Source of the DNA: JAJEEA01 sp965116765
GTDB lineage: Bacteria; Acidobacteriota; Vicinamibacteria; Vicinamibacterales; UBA8438
DNA length: 64,000 nucleotides
Assembly: GCA_965116765.1 (NCBI GenBank)
Contig: OZ220718.1
Span: forward strand, 2,852,001-2,916,000
Reading direction: 5' to 3'
Below, in pieces: positions 7,313-17,294 of this stretch. The notes beneath the pieces are model-generated. The model was not told where the DNA came from. It ran no database searches and saw only the letters and a list, made by a program, of their open reading frames with translations. The position numbers and the translations under genes were made by a program. Each line of letters starts with the position of its first letter. Position 1 is the stretch's first letter.

Positions 7313-9982
7313 CTAGTCGGCCCGGAGCGCCCGCACGGGATCGACGCGTACCGCCAGCCGCGCGGGCAGCCAGCAGGCCACGAGCACGGCTGCAAAGACC
7401 AGCGCCGACACCAGAGCGGTGACGGCCGCGCTGTCGGCGCTGGTCCCGAACAGCAATCCGGCGAACAGGCGGGTCGTGGCCATCGCCGCAAGCACGCCGA
7501 TGCAGAGGCCGACGGCCGCCGTTCTTAGGCCCTGCCTCACGACCGCGCCGAGCACCGCACGCGGCGCGGCGCCCAGCGCCATGCGGATGCCGAGCTCCCG
7601 CTCGCGCTGACCCACGGAGTACGCCATCACCCCGTAGACACCGACGGCCGACAGCAGCAGGGCCAGGACACCGAACACACCCATGACGGCGGCCACCTCC
7701 CGAACCCCCGCCACCCCCGTATCGACCGCGACGCTCAGCGGCCTTCCTTCGAAGATGGGCAGCGCGGGATCCAGGCGCCGGAGGGCGAGAGCGGTGTCGG
7801 ACAGCAGGCGCTCCACGGCTCCCCGCCCGCGGACCGTCAGGTACATCTGGCGGTTCGCGACCTGACCGGCCGACAGGTACAGGAAGGGGCGCTCGGCCTC
7901 GAACCAGTTCTGTCGGACGTCTCCCACGACGCCGACCACCCTCGCCCACGCCCCGCCGGCGGCGATGGCGGGCACCTGCAGCCGTTGCCCCAGGGCGTTT
8001 CCGTCGGGCCAGTACCGCCGGGCGAGGCGCTCGCCGATGACGACCGCGAAGTCGCCGCCCGCCCCGGCGTCGTCCCGCGCGTCGAACGTGCGCCCGTCGA
8101 GGAGCGGAATGCCCGCCGTCCGGAAGTAGCCGCCGCTCGCGACGAGCACGTCGGCCAGCGGGGTCTCGCCGGGTGCAAACTGGGGCCGCCCTTCGATCCC
8201 GAGCTCGACGGTCGGACCGTGCCTGAGGCTGGCCGGCAGTTGGGAGACGAGGCCCGCGCTCTCGACGCCGGGGACCGCCGACGCCCGCGCCAGCACGTCG
8301 TCGAAGAACTCCATGACCCGCCGCGAGTCCTCGACCCGCGCATCCGGCGGCCGGATGAGCATCGTCCCCACGCCCTGCGGCGAGAAGCCCCGCGAGCCCG
8401 CGTGGAGCGCGCGGAAGCCCTGCACCGTCTGCCCCGCCGAGACGGTGATCACGACGGCCAGGGCCACCTCGGCGGCAACGAGGACGCGCCGCAGCGAGGC
8501 CCGGCGGGCGGTGCCCGTCGGGGCGCCTTCCCGCAGCGCGTCCATCACCGCGGGCCGCCACGCCGCGGACGCCGCGGCCAGGCCGAACGCGACGCCGGCG
8601 ACGGCCGCCACGGCGAGCGAGAAGGCGAAGACCGGCCAGTCGACGGCGATGTCGCGGAAGCCCTGGACCCACCTCGACATCTCGGGCGAGATGCTGTCCT
8701 TGAGCACCCCGACGCCCCACGCCGCGACCACGATGCCGATGCCGCCCGCGACGAGCGCCAGCAGCAGGGACTCGATCGCGACCAGCCGCCCGATGCGCCA
8801 TCGCCCCGCGCCGAGGGCGGCACGAACCGTCATCTCGCGGGCCCGGGAGGTCATGCGGCCCAACTGCAGGTTCGACACGTTGGCGCACGCGACGAGCAGC
8901 ACGAGCACCGCCGCGATCTGGCCGAGGAGGAGAAACGGACCCGTCACCCCGCGTTGCTGGTGCCGGAGCTCGACGACCTCGACGCCGCGGCCGGTGTTGG
9001 TCCGGGGATGGGCCGACGCGAGGCGGTCGCCGAGCGCCGCCATCCCGGCGCGCGCCCGCTCGAGGGTCACGCCGGGCCGGAGCCGGCCCACCGTCACCAC
9101 GCCGTGGTTCCGCCGGTCGTTCCGGTCCGCCTCGGTGAGCACCAGCGGGGTCCACACGTCGCGGCCGCCGGGGGGGAACTCGAACTCCCGCGGCATGACG
9201 CCGACCACGGTGAACGGGCGCCCGTCCAGCGCGATCTCGCGCCCCACGATGTCCGGTGCGCCCCCGAACCGGCGCGTCCAGAGGCCGTGACCGATCACCG
9301 CCACCTCGTCGCGGCCCGGCCGGTCCTCGCCGGGCAGGAACGTCCGCCCCAGGAGGGGCCGCGCGCGGAGGGTCCGAAAGAAGTCGGAGGACACCGCGAC
9401 GGTGTACAGCAGCTCGGCGTCGCCGGCCGGCGTGGTCAGTCCCGACACGCTGTACAGGTACCCGGACAGCGTCTCGAAGACCTCGTTGCGTTCCCGCCAG
9501 TCGACGTAGTCGCCCGGCGTGACCAGGAAGGGCGCGGGAGGATTGGTCTCCTGGACCGCCGCCAGCCGGTCTGCCTCGACGTAGGGCAGCGGCTGCAGCA
9601 GCACCGCGTTGACGAAGCTGAAGACGGCCGCGTTCGCGCCGACCCCGACCCCCAGGGTCAGGACGACGACCAGGCTGAAGCCCGGGTTCCTCAGCAGTCC
9701 CCGCGCCGCGTGCCGCACGTCGCGAACCCACGACTCGAGCATCGGAAAGCCCGCCTGGTCCCGGAGCTCCTCGCGAATCTGCGCGACCCCGCCGAACTTC
9801 GCGCGGGCCCGCCGGCGCGCCTCGGCCGGCGTGTTCCCGGCCCGGAGGTACCGCGCCGTGAGCAGGTCGAGGTGCATCTCGATCTCCTGCTCCGCCTCAC
9901 GCGCGTGGCGGCGGCGCGTGCACAGGCCCCGCAGGCGCGACACCAACACGACGAGGAGTCGCCACGGGCTCATGGGTCTCAT
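7313..9982 (-). CDS. ADOP-family permease (MacB/FtsX-like), first of an overlapping pair
   Basis: This 889-residue membrane protein belongs to the acidobacterial duplicated orphan permease family. A soluble N-terminal helix region comes first (residues ~1-95, AREAEQEIEMHLDLLTARYLRAGNTPAEARRRA and FGGVAQIREELRDQ). It is followed by two MacB periplasmic-core/FtsX units, each with one TM before and three after the extracytoplasmic domain. The protein ends in the typical ARLAVRVDPVRALRAD. The family has no dedicated ATPase gene nearby; an unlinked MacB-type ATPase may serve it, or it may act without one. The ATG at 9982 overlaps the upstream permease stop by 4 nt; a second in-frame ATG at 9973 (MSPW...) matches the start used by the related gene at 15467. 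The two permeases are co-translated. Substrate is unknown; lipids, peptides or toxic compounds are possible. Confidence 0.9.
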   Translation of the reverse strand: MRPMSPWRLLVVLVSRLRGLCTRRRHAREAEQEIEMHLDLLTARYLRAGNTPAEARRRARAKFGGVAQIREELRDQAGFPMLESWVRDVRHAARGLLRNPGFSLVVVLTLGVGVGANAAVFSFVNAVLLQPLPYVEADRLAAVQETNPPAPFLVTPGDYVDWRERNEVFETLSGYLYSVSGLTTPAGDAELLYTVAVSSDFFRTLRARPLLGRTFLPGEDRPGRDEVAVIGHGLWTRRFGGAPDIVGREIALDGRPFTVVGVMPREFEFPPGGRDVWTPLVLTEADRNDRRNHGVVTVGRLRPGVTLERARAGMAALGDRLASAHPRTNTGRGVEVVELRHQQRGVTGPFLLLGQIAAVLVLLVACANVSNLQLGRMTSRAREMTVRAALGAGRWRIGRLVAIESLLLALVAGGIGIVVAAWGVGVLKDSISPEMSRWVQGFRDIAVDWPVFAFSLAVAAVAGVAFGLAAASAAWRPAVMDALREGAPTGTARRASLRRVLVAAEVALAVVITVSAGQTVQGFRALHAGSRGFSPQGVGTMLIRPPDARVEDSRRVMEFFDDVLARASAVPGVESAGLVSQLPASLRHGPTVELGIEGRPQFAPGETPLADVLVASGGYFRTAGIPLLDGRTFDARDDAGAGGDFAVVIGERLARRYWPDGNALGQRLQVPAIAAGGAWARVVGVVGDVRQNWFEAERPFLYLSAGQVANRQMYLTVRGRGAVERLLSDTALALRRLDPALPIFEGRPLSVAVDTGVAGVREVAAVMGVFGVLALLLSAVGVYGVMAYSVGQRERELGIRMALGAAPRAVLGAVVRQGLRTAAVGLCIGVLAAMATTRLFAGLLFGTSADSAAVTALVSALVFAAVLVACWLPARLAVRVDPVRALRAD

Positions 9983-12645
9983 TCGCAGCCTCGGAGCGCC
10001 TCCGCGGGGTCGGCCGACGCCGCCCGCCGGGCGGGAAGCCAGCAGGCCGCGACGGCCAGGAGCGCCAGCCCGGCGGAGACCGTCGCCAGCGTGACCGGAT
10101 CGAGCGGGGCGACGCCGAACAGCACCGCGGTCAATGCGCGCGTTCCCAGGGCGGTCGCCACGAGGCCCGCGACCACGCCCGCGGCCGCGATCCGCAGCCC
10201 CCGCCCCGCAACGAGACGCCGCAGCGCGCGCGGGCTCGCCCCCAGGGCCGAGCGTATCGCCATCTCGACCCGCCGCTGCCCGGCGTCGAACGACACCGTT
10301 CCGAACAGGCCCACCGAGATCAGCGCGAGCGTCACCAGCCCGAAGGCGATCGAGATCCGCACCGCGAGCCGCGGGCGGGCGAGCTCGGCGGCGAGCAGCT
10401 CGTCCATCGGCGTCAGCGTGTCCATCGGTATCGCCGGCTCGATGGCCCGAATCGCGTCGCGGACGGCGGGCAGCAGCGTCGACGGCGGCCGTCCGGTGCG
10501 AATCGCGAGGTTGCCGGGCTGGAAGTGGAACGACTGCGCGGCCGGATAGTAGACCGTCATCCAGTTGCTGGTGAGCTCGCGATACCTCAGGTCGGCGGCG
10601 ACCCCCACCACCGTCGCCCATTCGAACCGCGGGCTGATGCGGACCCGCTTGCCGATCGGGTCCTCGCCGGGCCAGTAGCGCGCGGCGGCGCTCTCGCTCA
10701 CGACGGCCACGCGCTGCGCGTCGGCGGTGTCGGTGCGCGCGAAGGCGCGCCCGCGCACGATCGGAATCCCCATCGCCTCGAAGTACCGCGGCGTCGCGAT
10801 GTCCCAGTTGGCCCACTCGTTCGCCGCCGACTCGTCCGGGGTCTGGCCGTCGAACTGGAACGGAGAGCTGAGGCCGGTCGTGCCGGTTCCCGGCGGCAGG
10901 TGGAACGGCGCCGCCGAGACGACGCCGGGAAGCCGTTCGACCGCGTCGACCGCGCGGTCGTAGAACGCGCGGAACTCGTCGGGCGTGCGGTAGCGTTCCC
11001 GCGGCAGGAACATGCGCGTCGTCACGACGCCGTCGGTCTCGAGCCCGCGGTCTATCGACTGCAGCTGCCAGAGCGATCGCGTCAGCAGTCCGGCCGAGAC
11101 CAGGACCACCACCGCGAACGCAATCTGCGCGGCGGCCATCGCCTGGAGCCGGCGACCGGTCCCGCGGGACGGCTCGGCGGAGCGGTGCGCGAGAGAGCCG
11201 CGCAGTCTCGCCGCCCGCGTCTGCCACGCGGGAGCGGTGCCGAACGCCAGGACCCACGCGGTCATCGCGACGACGGTGAACGCCACGACCTCGGGGCCGA
11301 GCGACGCTTCGCCGATGCGCGGCACCTGCCCCGGATCGACGACCCTCGCGAGCGCGATCAGTCCGCGCCCCAGCATGAGCGCTCCGGCCACGCCCCCCGC
11401 ACCGAGAACCAGCGCCTCGATCAGGGTCTGCCGCAGGAGCTGCCCGCGAGTCGCGCCCAGCGCCGACCGCACCGCCATCTCGACGCGCCGTGACTCGGCC
11501 CGCATGAGCAGCAGGATGGCGACGTTCGCCCCCGCCACGAGAAACACGAGCCCGGCGCCGGCCAGCAGGAGCACGAGGGTGGGTCGAACGTGACCGATGA
11601 CGGTGTCGGCCAGCGGCGTCACCACGATCGCCATCCGCGGGTAGTCCTCGGGATGCTCCGCGCTCAGGCGCCCGTGCACGACCCCCAGCTCCGAGCGTGC
11701 CCGACCGATCGAGACGCCCGGCGCGAGGCGCCCCACGACGTGGAACTGCCGGGTCCCCGGGCTGTCCAGGGGCGCGTCGATGTCGCGGCCGAACGCGGGA
11801 ACCAGCGGCAGCCAGATGTCGGCGTCGACCGGGTAGGACACGTCGGGCTGCAGAACCCCGACGATCGTGAACGGGGCATCTCCGGGGAACCTGAGGCGCT
11901 GACCGACGAATGACGGGTCGCCGCTCACGCGCCGCCAGAAACGGTGGCTGACGACGGCGACGAGCTCGGCCCCCTCGACGTCGTCGGCGGGCTCGAGGAG
12001 GCGCCCGTGGACCGGCCTCGCGCCGACCACGTCCAGCAGCCCGGCCGAGGCCAGCACCCGGTTGGCGGTGACCGGCTCGCCGTCGACGAGGACGGCAACG
12101 GTCGCGCCGTCGGCGTAGTTGATGGCCGCGAGTGCCTCGATGCCGGTCGCCTCGTCCTTCCACACCAGGTACTCGGGATACGAGATCGGAAACAGGAGTC
12201 CGCCGCCCCGCTCGACGTCGTCCTTCCATATCCGGACCAGCCGGGAGTCGCCGTCGCCGATGGGCTGCAGAATCACCGCATCGACCACCGCGAACAGCGC
12301 CGTCACCGACGCGAGTCCGAGGCCCAGCGTGCCGACGGCAACCGCCGAGGCGAGCGGTCGGCGAACGAGGCCGCGAGCCGCCAAGCGGAGATCCTGCCAG
12401 CTCGTCACGAGGGCCGCCGCGAACCGCGCGTCGCGAACGTGGCTCCGGGCCGACTCGAGCCCCCCGAGGCTCACCAGCGCCTGCCGTCGCGCCTCGGCCG
12501 GCGACACGCCCTGCGCGCGGCGGGCCTCCGTCGCGAGCGCGACGTGATGCCGCAGCTCTTCCTCCAGCTCGCGGTCGGCACGACGGCGGTCGAAGAGCAT
12601 CCCCAGCCGGGCCCTCCATGCGCGCCGCCATCGCTCGAGAAGCAC
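9979..12645 (-). CDS. ADOP-family permease (MacB/FtsX-like), second of an overlapping pair
   Basis: This 888-residue protein has the same plan as its neighbours. Its soluble N-terminal prefix (ELEEELRHHVALATEARRAQGVSPAEARRQA) resembles the permease-prefix domain. It is followed by a first TM and MacB core (LAARGLVRRPLASAVAVGTLGLGL), a central membrane block, a second core and a final three-TM block ending LPARRAASADPAEALRGCE. Its prefix and core differ clearly from the permease at 7313-9982, so the pair is not a recent duplication. It is the upstream gene of the two-gene unit, and its stop overlaps the next start as ATGA. No PadR gene sits directly before it; the 203-bp gap to the next permease gene could hold its promoter. 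Confidence 0.88.
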   Translation of the reverse strand: MLLERWRRAWRARLGMLFDRRRADRELEEELRHHVALATEARRAQGVSPAEARRQALVSLGGLESARSHVRDARFAAALVTSWQDLRLAARGLVRRPLASAVAVGTLGLGLASVTALFAVVDAVILQPIGDGDSRLVRIWKDDVERGGGLLFPISYPEYLVWKDEATGIEALAAINYADGATVAVLVDGEPVTANRVLASAGLLDVVGARPVHGRLLEPADDVEGAELVAVVSHRFWRRVSGDPSFVGQRLRFPGDAPFTIVGVLQPDVSYPVDADIWLPLVPAFGRDIDAPLDSPGTRQFHVVGRLAPGVSIGRARSELGVVHGRLSAEHPEDYPRMAIVVTPLADTVIGHVRPTLVLLLAGAGLVFLVAGANVAILLLMRAESRRVEMAVRSALGATRGQLLRQTLIEALVLGAGGVAGALMLGRGLIALARVVDPGQVPRIGEASLGPEVVAFTVVAMTAWVLAFGTAPAWQTRAARLRGSLAHRSAEPSRGTGRRLQAMAAAQIAFAVVVLVSAGLLTRSLWQLQSIDRGLETDGVVTTRMFLPRERYRTPDEFRAFYDRAVDAVERLPGVVSAAPFHLPPGTGTTGLSSPFQFDGQTPDESAANEWANWDIATPRYFEAMGIPIVRGRAFARTDTADAQRVAVVSESAAARYWPGEDPIGKRVRISPRFEWATVVGVAADLRYRELTSNWMTVYYPAAQSFHFQPGNLAIRTGRPPSTLLPAVRDAIRAIEPAIPMDTLTPMDELLAAELARPRLAVRISIAFGLVTLALISVGLFGTVSFDAGQRRVEMAIRSALGASPRALRRLVAGRGLRIAAAGVVAGLVATALGTRALTAVLFGVAPLDPVTLATVSAGLALLAVAACWLPARRAASADPAEALRGCE

Positions 12646-12848
12646 GATTCGCCTCCGTCAGTCCGCGTCGTTCGACACCTGCCTCGGGCGCTGGCCGGCG
12701 GTCCACCCGTGCACCGAAACGGGGTCGAGGACCTTCAGAATCAGCAAGTCCGGATGTTCCCCACACCCAAGTTCGATAGTCGAGCAGGGACGCACGCGTC
12801 CGCTACAACCAGCTATCGAACGCGTCCTCCCTTCGGACACCGCGTCAC

Positions 12849-15467
12849 CTAATCCGCCCGCAGGACGACCATCGGATCGAGCCGGGCGGCCCGGCGGGCG
12901 GGAATCGCCGAGGCAGCCACGGCGGCGAGGACGACGGCGGCGGCGGCCGACACGAACGTGGCCGGGTCGTAGGGGCCGACGCCGTACAGCAGGGAGGCGA
13001 GACCGCGGCCGGTCGCGACCGCGGCCAGCAGCCCCGCCGCCAGGCCGGCCGCGGTGACGGCGAGGGCGCTCCGCAGAACGAGCCGGACGAGCCGGCCGGG
13101 CGACGCCCCGACGGCGGCGCGGATGGCCAGCTCGTGCCGCCGCTCGGCGACGGCCCGGGCGAGGGCGCCGAAGAGGCCGACCATCGCGACGGCCAGCGCG
13201 AGGGCCGCGAAGCCCGCCGCGGGCAGGACGCGCAGCCGCCGGTCGGCGATCGAGCCGGCGACGTGGTCCTCCAGGGTCCTTACGTCGGGGACCGGCAACG
13301 ACGGGTTCAGGGTCCGGATGAGGTCGCGAACCGTCGAGGCCAGGGCCATCGGATCGCCGGAGGTGCGCACCACGAGGTGCGACACGCCGGTGGGCGCGCG
13401 GAGCCACGGGACGTATATCGAGCCCGTGCGCGGGGCGGCGAGCCCCTGGTACTTCATGTCGTCGACGACGGCGACGATGGGCGCGCGGCGCGCGATGCCG
13501 AGGGCGGGGATGGCGCCGTAGTACATCGGCCGGCCGACCGTCTCCTCGTCCGGGTAGACGAAACGCGCGGCGGTCTCGCTCAGCATCACGGGACCCGGGT
13601 CGGCGAAGTCGTCGGCGGCCTCGAACCAGCGCCCGTCACGCAGCCGAGCCCCCAGCGCCGCGAAGTAGCCGCGGGTGACCGCGCCGAACGACAGGACTAT
13701 CTCGCGCCTCGACGACTCGCCCCTGTCGTCCTCATAGACGAACTCCACCTGTATGGGCGTATCGTCGGGAGGCAGCAGGCTGCCGACCCCGGCCGCCTGC
13801 ACGCCCGGCAGGCCGCGCACCCGCTCGAGCAACGTCTCGACGAAGGCGTTGTGGTCGTCGCCTTCGACGAGCGGCCTGTCGGCGAGCATCAGGCGCGCCG
13901 TCAGCGCCTGCCGCGGCTCGAAGCCGCCGTCTTCGTCGAGCAGCCGGTCGACGGTCCGGACCAGCAGCCCGGCGCCGGTCAGCAGCACGATGGACAGCGC
14001 GATCTGGGCGGCCACCAGTCCCGCCCGAAGGCGTCGGGTGATCCGCGAGCCGGTCGCCGCCGTGCCTCCGCGCAGGACGGCGGCGTCGCCGCGCACCGCG
14101 CCGGCCGCGGAGGCGCCGCCGCAGGTCGCGCCGGCCAGCAGGGTCAGGACGAGACCGACCAGCACGACCGGCAGATCGAGGGCGACGGCATCCACCCACG
14201 GCATCACGCCGGCGGCCACGGCCGCGAACAGCCGCAGACCGGCCCAGGCCGTGGCGAGGCCCAGAACCAGCCCGCCGGCGGCCATCGCCAGACCCTCGAG
14301 CAGGGCGGCCCGGACCAGCCGGGTCAAGCCCGAGCCGAGGGCGATACGGATGGCGAACTCCCGGCTCCGCACCACCGAGCGGCCGATGAGCAGCGTCGCC
14401 GCGTTCGCGCAGGCGACCACCAACACGAGCAGCCCCGCCGCGATCGACAGCCGCAGGACGGGCCGCAGCTCGCCGCGCAACGTCTCGTCCACCGGTCGGA
14501 CCGCCGCGCTGAACAAGTGGGGTCGGTACTCGACGGTCTCACGAGCGACCCGGGTGGCGTCGTCGCGGGCCTGGGCCAGCGTGACGCCGTCCCGCAGCCG
14601 GCCCACGAGCCCGTATCTCCCCCATCCCGCCGGTGCGACGGCCGGCTCGCCGAGCCACACGTCGACGCCGGCCGACGGAAACCCGAACCCGGCGGGCATC
14701 ACGGCCGCGACGTCGTAGCGGCCCTCCCCGACCGTCACCGTCCGGCCGAGGGCCGACCCGCGGCGATCGTCCTCGAGCATCCGGGCCAGCGACGCGCTGA
14801 TCACGGCCCGGCCGTCCCCGGCCGCGAAGCGGGGCGCGACGCCCTGCGCGGCGGGCATGCCGACCACCTCGAAGAAGTCCCCGGCGACGTTGGCCACCTC
14901 CGTCACGCGGGGCGGACCCGCGCCGCGCACCACCCGTTCCCGCGCGGCGTGGCCGGCTACGCGCATCGTCCTGAGACGACGGTTCCACTCGTCGATCCGG
15001 TCGAGCCGTACGGCCGACTCCGAACCGCGCTCCGCGTATACCTGCGCGACCGTGACCAGCCGGTCCGCGTCCGGGTACGGCAGCGGCCGCCAGAGCACCC
15101 CCCAGGCGACGGCGAGCACCGCGGTGTTGACGCCCAGGCCCAGGGCCAGAATGCCGACGGCCAGCGCGGTCGTCCCCGGCTGCCGCACCAGCGAGCGGGC
15201 GGCGTACCGCACGTCGTGGAGAATCGATTCGAGCATCGGGAACCCCGCCTGGTCCCTCAACGACTCCCGGACCTGGGCGACCCCGCCGAACTTCGCACGG
15301 GCCAGCCGGCGCGCCTCGGCGAGGGTGTTCCCCGCGCGGACGTACTGCGCGGCGAGCAGGTCGAGGTGCATCTCGATCTCCTGCTCCGCCTCCCGGGCGA
15401 GACGGCGGCGCGCGCACAGGTCCCGCACGCGCGACACGAAGGCGACGACGCGGCGCCACGGGCTCAT
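12849..15467 (-). CDS. ADOP-family permease (MacB/FtsX-like) co-translated with PadR
   Basis: This 872-residue permease opens with MSPWRRVVAFVSRVRDLCARRR and the family prefix (AREAEQEIEMHLDLLAAQYVRAGNTLAEARRLA). It continues with two MacB-core/FtsX units and ends in IPARRAARLDPMVVLRAD. The N-terminus is nearly identical to that of the permease at 7313-9982, showing shared ancestry. The start codon at 15467 overlaps the PadR stop by 4 nt, so regulator and permease are translated together, the usual ADOP arrangement. The segment at 13467-13624 is the parent-like sequence of the gene remnant at 6871-7028. Substrate unknown. Confidence 0.9.
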   Translation of the reverse strand: MSPWRRVVAFVSRVRDLCARRRLAREAEQEIEMHLDLLAAQYVRAGNTLAEARRLARAKFGGVAQVRESLRDQAGFPMLESILHDVRYAARSLVRQPGTTALAVGILALGLGVNTAVLAVAWGVLWRPLPYPDADRLVTVAQVYAERGSESAVRLDRIDEWNRRLRTMRVAGHAARERVVRGAGPPRVTEVANVAGDFFEVVGMPAAQGVAPRFAAGDGRAVISASLARMLEDDRRGSALGRTVTVGEGRYDVAAVMPAGFGFPSAGVDVWLGEPAVAPAGWGRYGLVGRLRDGVTLAQARDDATRVARETVEYRPHLFSAAVRPVDETLRGELRPVLRLSIAAGLLVLVVACANAATLLIGRSVVRSREFAIRIALGSGLTRLVRAALLEGLAMAAGGLVLGLATAWAGLRLFAAVAAGVMPWVDAVALDLPVVLVGLVLTLLAGATCGGASAAGAVRGDAAVLRGGTAATGSRITRRLRAGLVAAQIALSIVLLTGAGLLVRTVDRLLDEDGGFEPRQALTARLMLADRPLVEGDDHNAFVETLLERVRGLPGVQAAGVGSLLPPDDTPIQVEFVYEDDRGESSRREIVLSFGAVTRGYFAALGARLRDGRWFEAADDFADPGPVMLSETAARFVYPDEETVGRPMYYGAIPALGIARRAPIVAVVDDMKYQGLAAPRTGSIYVPWLRAPTGVSHLVVRTSGDPMALASTVRDLIRTLNPSLPVPDVRTLEDHVAGSIADRRLRVLPAAGFAALALAVAMVGLFGALARAVAERRHELAIRAAVGASPGRLVRLVLRSALAVTAAGLAAGLLAAVATGRGLASLLYGVGPYDPATFVSAAAAVVLAAVAASAIPARRAARLDPMVVLRAD

Positions 15468-15817
15468 GGGTCTGGAGACAACCGCAGGAGGCGCGCCATG
15501 ACCCCGGCGATGCGCTCCCAATCTTCCGTCTGGGCCGCGAGCCGCCGGCGGCCCGCCGCGGTGATGGCGTAGAACCGGGCGCGCCGGTTGTTCTCCGAGC
15601 GCCCCCAGCTCGCCTCGATCCAGCCCTGCTGCCTGAGCCGCAGAAGCGACGCGTAGACCGTGCCCTCGTTCAGATGCAGCAGGTCGTCGCTGACCTGCTC
15701 GATGCGCCGGGCGATGCCGTAGCCGTGCTGCGGCCCCATGACGTCGAGCGTCTTGAGCACCATCAGGTCCAGCGTGCCCTGGAGCACGTCGGTCCGGCCT
15801 TCTCCTATGGTCATCAC
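15464..15817 (-). CDS. PadR-family transcriptional regulator
   Basis: This 117-residue winged-helix repressor shows the PadR core: QGTLDLMVLKTLDVMGPQHGYGIARRI, then LNEGTVYASLLRLRQQGWIEASWG and ARFYAITAAGRRRL, followed by a short C-terminal helix for dimerisation. The version with ENNRRARFY is the one usually encoded with ADOP permeases. It overlaps the downstream permease start by 4 nt, so it probably controls its own operon, repressing until a ligand binds. The 345-bp gap to the divergent hydrolase gene is the likely operator region. The start could equally be the second ATG at 15814. Confidence 0.92.
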   Translation of the reverse strand: MMTIGEGRTDVLQGTLDLMVLKTLDVMGPQHGYGIARRIEQVSDDLLHLNEGTVYASLLRLRQQGWIEASWGRSENNRRARFYAITAAGRRRLAAQTEDWERIAGVMARLLRLSPDP

Positions 15818-16162
15818 ACAGGAGTATGCGCCAGTACCGGTGGCCTGTCAAACGAGGACTCCACATCGGGTGCACGGCAAGAAACGCCGACGACCAAGTC
15901 ACGCTGGTCGCCGGCCCGACCAGCGCCACAGCGCTCATCTCACGAATCTGTCGTGCACCCTCCACATCCGTCGATGACGGCCGTGCCCCCGGCCACGGAG
16001 CAGTGCCGTCGTCGCGCCGCGGAGACGCCCGGAAAGGTCTCGACCACCGGGTGCACCATTGCTCCCGTGAGACCGAGCTGGAACGGGGTCCGAACCACCT
16101 TCGGACCGGCGATCCCTCGGCAGAACGATGGATCACTCCAGCGTCCGCTAGAATCCGTCTCA
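15818..16162. other. Divergent intergenic region between padR and a hydrolase gene
   Basis: These 345 bp separate two divergently transcribed genes, so promoters for both should lie here, including the PadR operator. I could not identify a convincing palindromic ATGT-type PadR box or a clear promoter pair by eye, and no further gene is supported. Confidence 0.4.
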
Positions 16163-17074
16163 ATGGTGAGGACCCGCGCGGCCCGCCTCCTGGTCGGTCT
16201 GTCGGTGGGCATGGCCGTCGCCGTCGCCGGCTACGTCGGCGTGTCGATGGTCGTCGCCGACCGGCTGACCAAGCCGTACCGCCGCCCCCTGGCCTCGTCG
16301 CCGGCCGCCCTCGGCCTGCACTACGAGGACGTGACCTTCTCCAGCACTGTCGACGACACGACCCTGCGGGGATGGTTCCTGCCGGTCGAAGGCAGCGACC
16401 GCGTTGTGCTCGTCGTCCACGGCCGCAGCTCGTCCCGCACCGGCGACAACGGCGAGCTGGTGGCGCAGGCGGCCGCCCTCGTCGACGGCGGCTACAACGT
16501 GCTGCTGTTCGACTTCCGCGCGCACGGGCTGTCCGGCGGCACGCGCTACACGCTGGGCGCGGACGAACAGGGGGACGTGCTGGGGGCCGTCGCGTATCTC
16601 GAGAGCCGGGGGTTCGCCCCGGACCGCCTGGGGTTCTGGGCACACTCGATGGGGGCGGCCACCGTCCTCCTCGCGGCCGGCGCCTCGCCGCACGTCCGCA
16701 CCATCGTCGCCGACAGCAGCTTCGCCCGCCTCGAGGACCTGCTGGCGCGGGAGCTGCCGAGAGAGAGCGGCCTGCCCGGGTTCTTCAACCCCGCCATCCT
16801 CTACTTCGGCCGCGAGCTGTTCGGCCTCGACACGCGAATCCTCAACCCCGTGGAGGTAGTCGCGGGCCTGCCGCCCCGCTCGCTGTTCGTCATCCACGCC
16901 GAGTCGGACCGGCTGATTCCCGTCGACCATGCCCGGCGCATCGCCGCCGCGGCCGGGCCGGCCGTCTGGGACCTCTGGATCTTCCCCGGGGCGAGCCACG
17001 ACCGCGTCTGGTCGGCCGCCCCCGAGCTGTACCGCTCGCGTGTGCTGGCGTTCTTCGACGAGCGGCTCGACTGA
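16163..17074 (+). CDS. Membrane-anchored alpha/beta hydrolase
   Basis: This 303-residue protein has an N-terminal membrane segment (~residues 8-30) and then an alpha/beta-hydrolase fold. Visible elements are the oxyanion strand VVLVVHGRSSSRTGD, the nucleophile elbow AHSMG with Ser162, a probable acid in VIHAESDRLIPVDHA, and the catalytic His in GASHDRVW. The arrangement resembles YfhR/BEM46-type serine hydrolases, whose substrates are uncertain. It is transcribed away from padR and is monocistronic; 220 bp separates it from the Fic gene. The ATG at 16163 is the first that gives the membrane anchor; longer in-frame extensions cross the padR promoter region and look non-coding. Confidence 0.86.
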   Translation: MVRTRAARLLVGLSVGMAVAVAGYVGVSMVVADRLTKPYRRPLASSPAALGLHYEDVTFSSTVDDTTLRGWFLPVEGSDRVVLVVHGRSSSRTGDNGELVAQAAALVDGGYNVLLFDFRAHGLSGGTRYTLGADEQGDVLGAVAYLESRGFAPDRLGFWAHSMGAATVLLAAGASPHVRTIVADSSFARLEDLLARELPRESGLPGFFNPAILYFGRELFGLDTRILNPVEVVAGLPPRSLFVIHAESDRLIPVDHARRIAAAAGPAVWDLWIFPGASHDRVWSAAPELYRSRVLAFFDERLD

Positions 17075-17234
17075 GCCCGCACCGTTGCCCCCGTCGCAGC
17101 GGACACACGACCGTGAACGCCGGCGGGACGCCAACGCATGGCCCCACGCCGTCACCGCGGTCGACACGCGAACGCACCGGACGCCGATGCAGCGGTCTGC
17201 CACACCGTCACGGCGGTCGCGGCGAGAATGCGAA

Positions 17235-17286
17235 CCTTGAACGAAGGCCACCTGTATTCAGGGATATGCACTATCCTTGAACAAGG
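17235..17286 (+). promoter_or_regulatory. Repeated CCTTGAAC(N)AAGG palindromes before the Fic gene
   Basis: The block CCTTGAACGAAGG (17235-17247) and the near-perfect palindrome CCTTGAACAAGG (17275-17286) start exactly 40 bp apart, close to four helical turns. The second ends inside the Shine-Dalgarno sequence (AAGGAAG) of the Fic gene. Spaced palindromes over a ribosome-binding site are typical of autoregulated toxin-antitoxin operons. This is a candidate operator, not a proven one. Confidence 0.45.
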
Positions 17287-17294
17287 AAGCGGCC